Source: Citrobacter koseri
GTDB taxonomy: Bacteria; Pseudomonadota; Gammaproteobacteria; Enterobacterales; Enterobacteriaceae
Direction: 5' to 3'
Length of the DNA: 64,000 nt
NCBI GenBank assembly: GCA_900446925.1
Contig: UAVY01000007.1
Coordinates: 372,001-436,000, forward strand
The notes below the pieces were generated by a model, which saw nothing but the letters and a program-made list of their open reading frames with translations, was not told the DNA's origin and did no database searches. The stretch's first letter is position 1; each line of letters begins with the position of its first letter. The translations under genes and the position numbers were made by a program. Of the stretch, positions 63,867 through 64,000 are shown in pieces.

Positions 63867-64000
63867 ATGACGCAAACTTATAACGCTGATGCCATTGAGG
63901 TACTCACTGGGCTAGAGCCGGTACGCCGCCGCCCGGGGATGTACACCGATACAACCCGCCCGAACCATCTTGGGCAGGAAGTGATTGATAACAGTGTGGA
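63867..64000 (+). CDS. parE: DNA topoisomerase IV subunit B ParE (partial, 5' end only)
   Basis: The first 44 codons ([20 protein letters not shown], then [25 protein letters not shown]) match the start of the GHKL ATPase domain of ParE, which decatenates chromosomes with ParC. The N of VIDNSVD is the Mg-binding asparagine position of GHKL ATPases. The gene runs off the window; start chosen as the first ATG, 28 bp after yqiA. Confidence 0.95.
   Translation, partial: MTQTYNADAIEVLTGLEPVRRRPGMYTDTTRPNHLGQEVIDNSV

Overview
The window is enterobacterial chromosome. Gene order follows the E. coli/Salmonella core from ygjP-rlmG through ebg, patA, aer, the rpsU-dnaG-rpoD operon, tsaD, ttd, plsY/folB, cca, glnE, hldE, ribB and tolC to parE. 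Three accessory blocks point to Citrobacter or a very close relative: a C. freundii-type glycerol dha locus (dhaK, dhaD, dhaR), a urease cluster (ureDABCEFG), and a methyl-accepting receptor next to aer as in Salmonella. Genus is inferred from recalled protein similarity, not from a search.

Layout. 1-3.7 kb: ygjP, rlmG, fadH. 3.9-13.7 kb: ygjI-ygjJ-ygjK and ebgR-ebgA-ebgC, a candidate glycoside uptake and hydrolysis region. 13.9-21.2 kb: ygjH, patA (NtrC/sigma54 signals), aer and a second chemoreceptor (both with sigma28-type promoters), and the metal-responsive pair yqjI/yqjH. 21.3-27.7 kb: the dha remnant (DHA kinase, glycerol dehydrogenase, activator DhaR, a deleted dhaT relic) and a small DUF1889-like gene beside the tRNA ileX. 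28-34 kb: mug, rpoD, dnaG, rpsU, tsaD. 34.1-39.1 kb: urease genes inserted between tsaD and ttdT. 39.2-43.4 kb: tartrate dehydratase ttdAB, the antiporter ttdT and the regulator ttdR. 43.5-64 kb: plsY, folB, uppP, cca, ygiM, ygiF, glnE, hldE, glgS, ubiK, the FMN riboswitch with ribB, zupT, ygiD, ygiC-ygiB, tolC, nudF-yqiB-cpdA-yqiA and the start of parE.

Data quality matters here. About half of the long genes are broken by single-base indels, mostly one-base insertions that duplicate a neighbouring base. These include genes a living enterobacterium needs (dnaG, tsaD, rpsU, plsY, folB). Coding signal continues in the next frame with family motifs intact, so I annotate them as complete genes with probable sequencing errors, not as pseudogenes. 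dhaT is different: its interior is missing and I call it a true relic.

The least ordinary signal is in the dha region. Three pairs of 15-bp palindromes of the form GTTYC-N5-GAAAC, each pair spaced 31-32 bp centre to centre, lie upstream of dhaK, dhaD and the dhaT relic. They are strong candidates for DhaR operators. I saw no CRISPR array, insertion sequence or prophage, and no clearly new multi-gene system.
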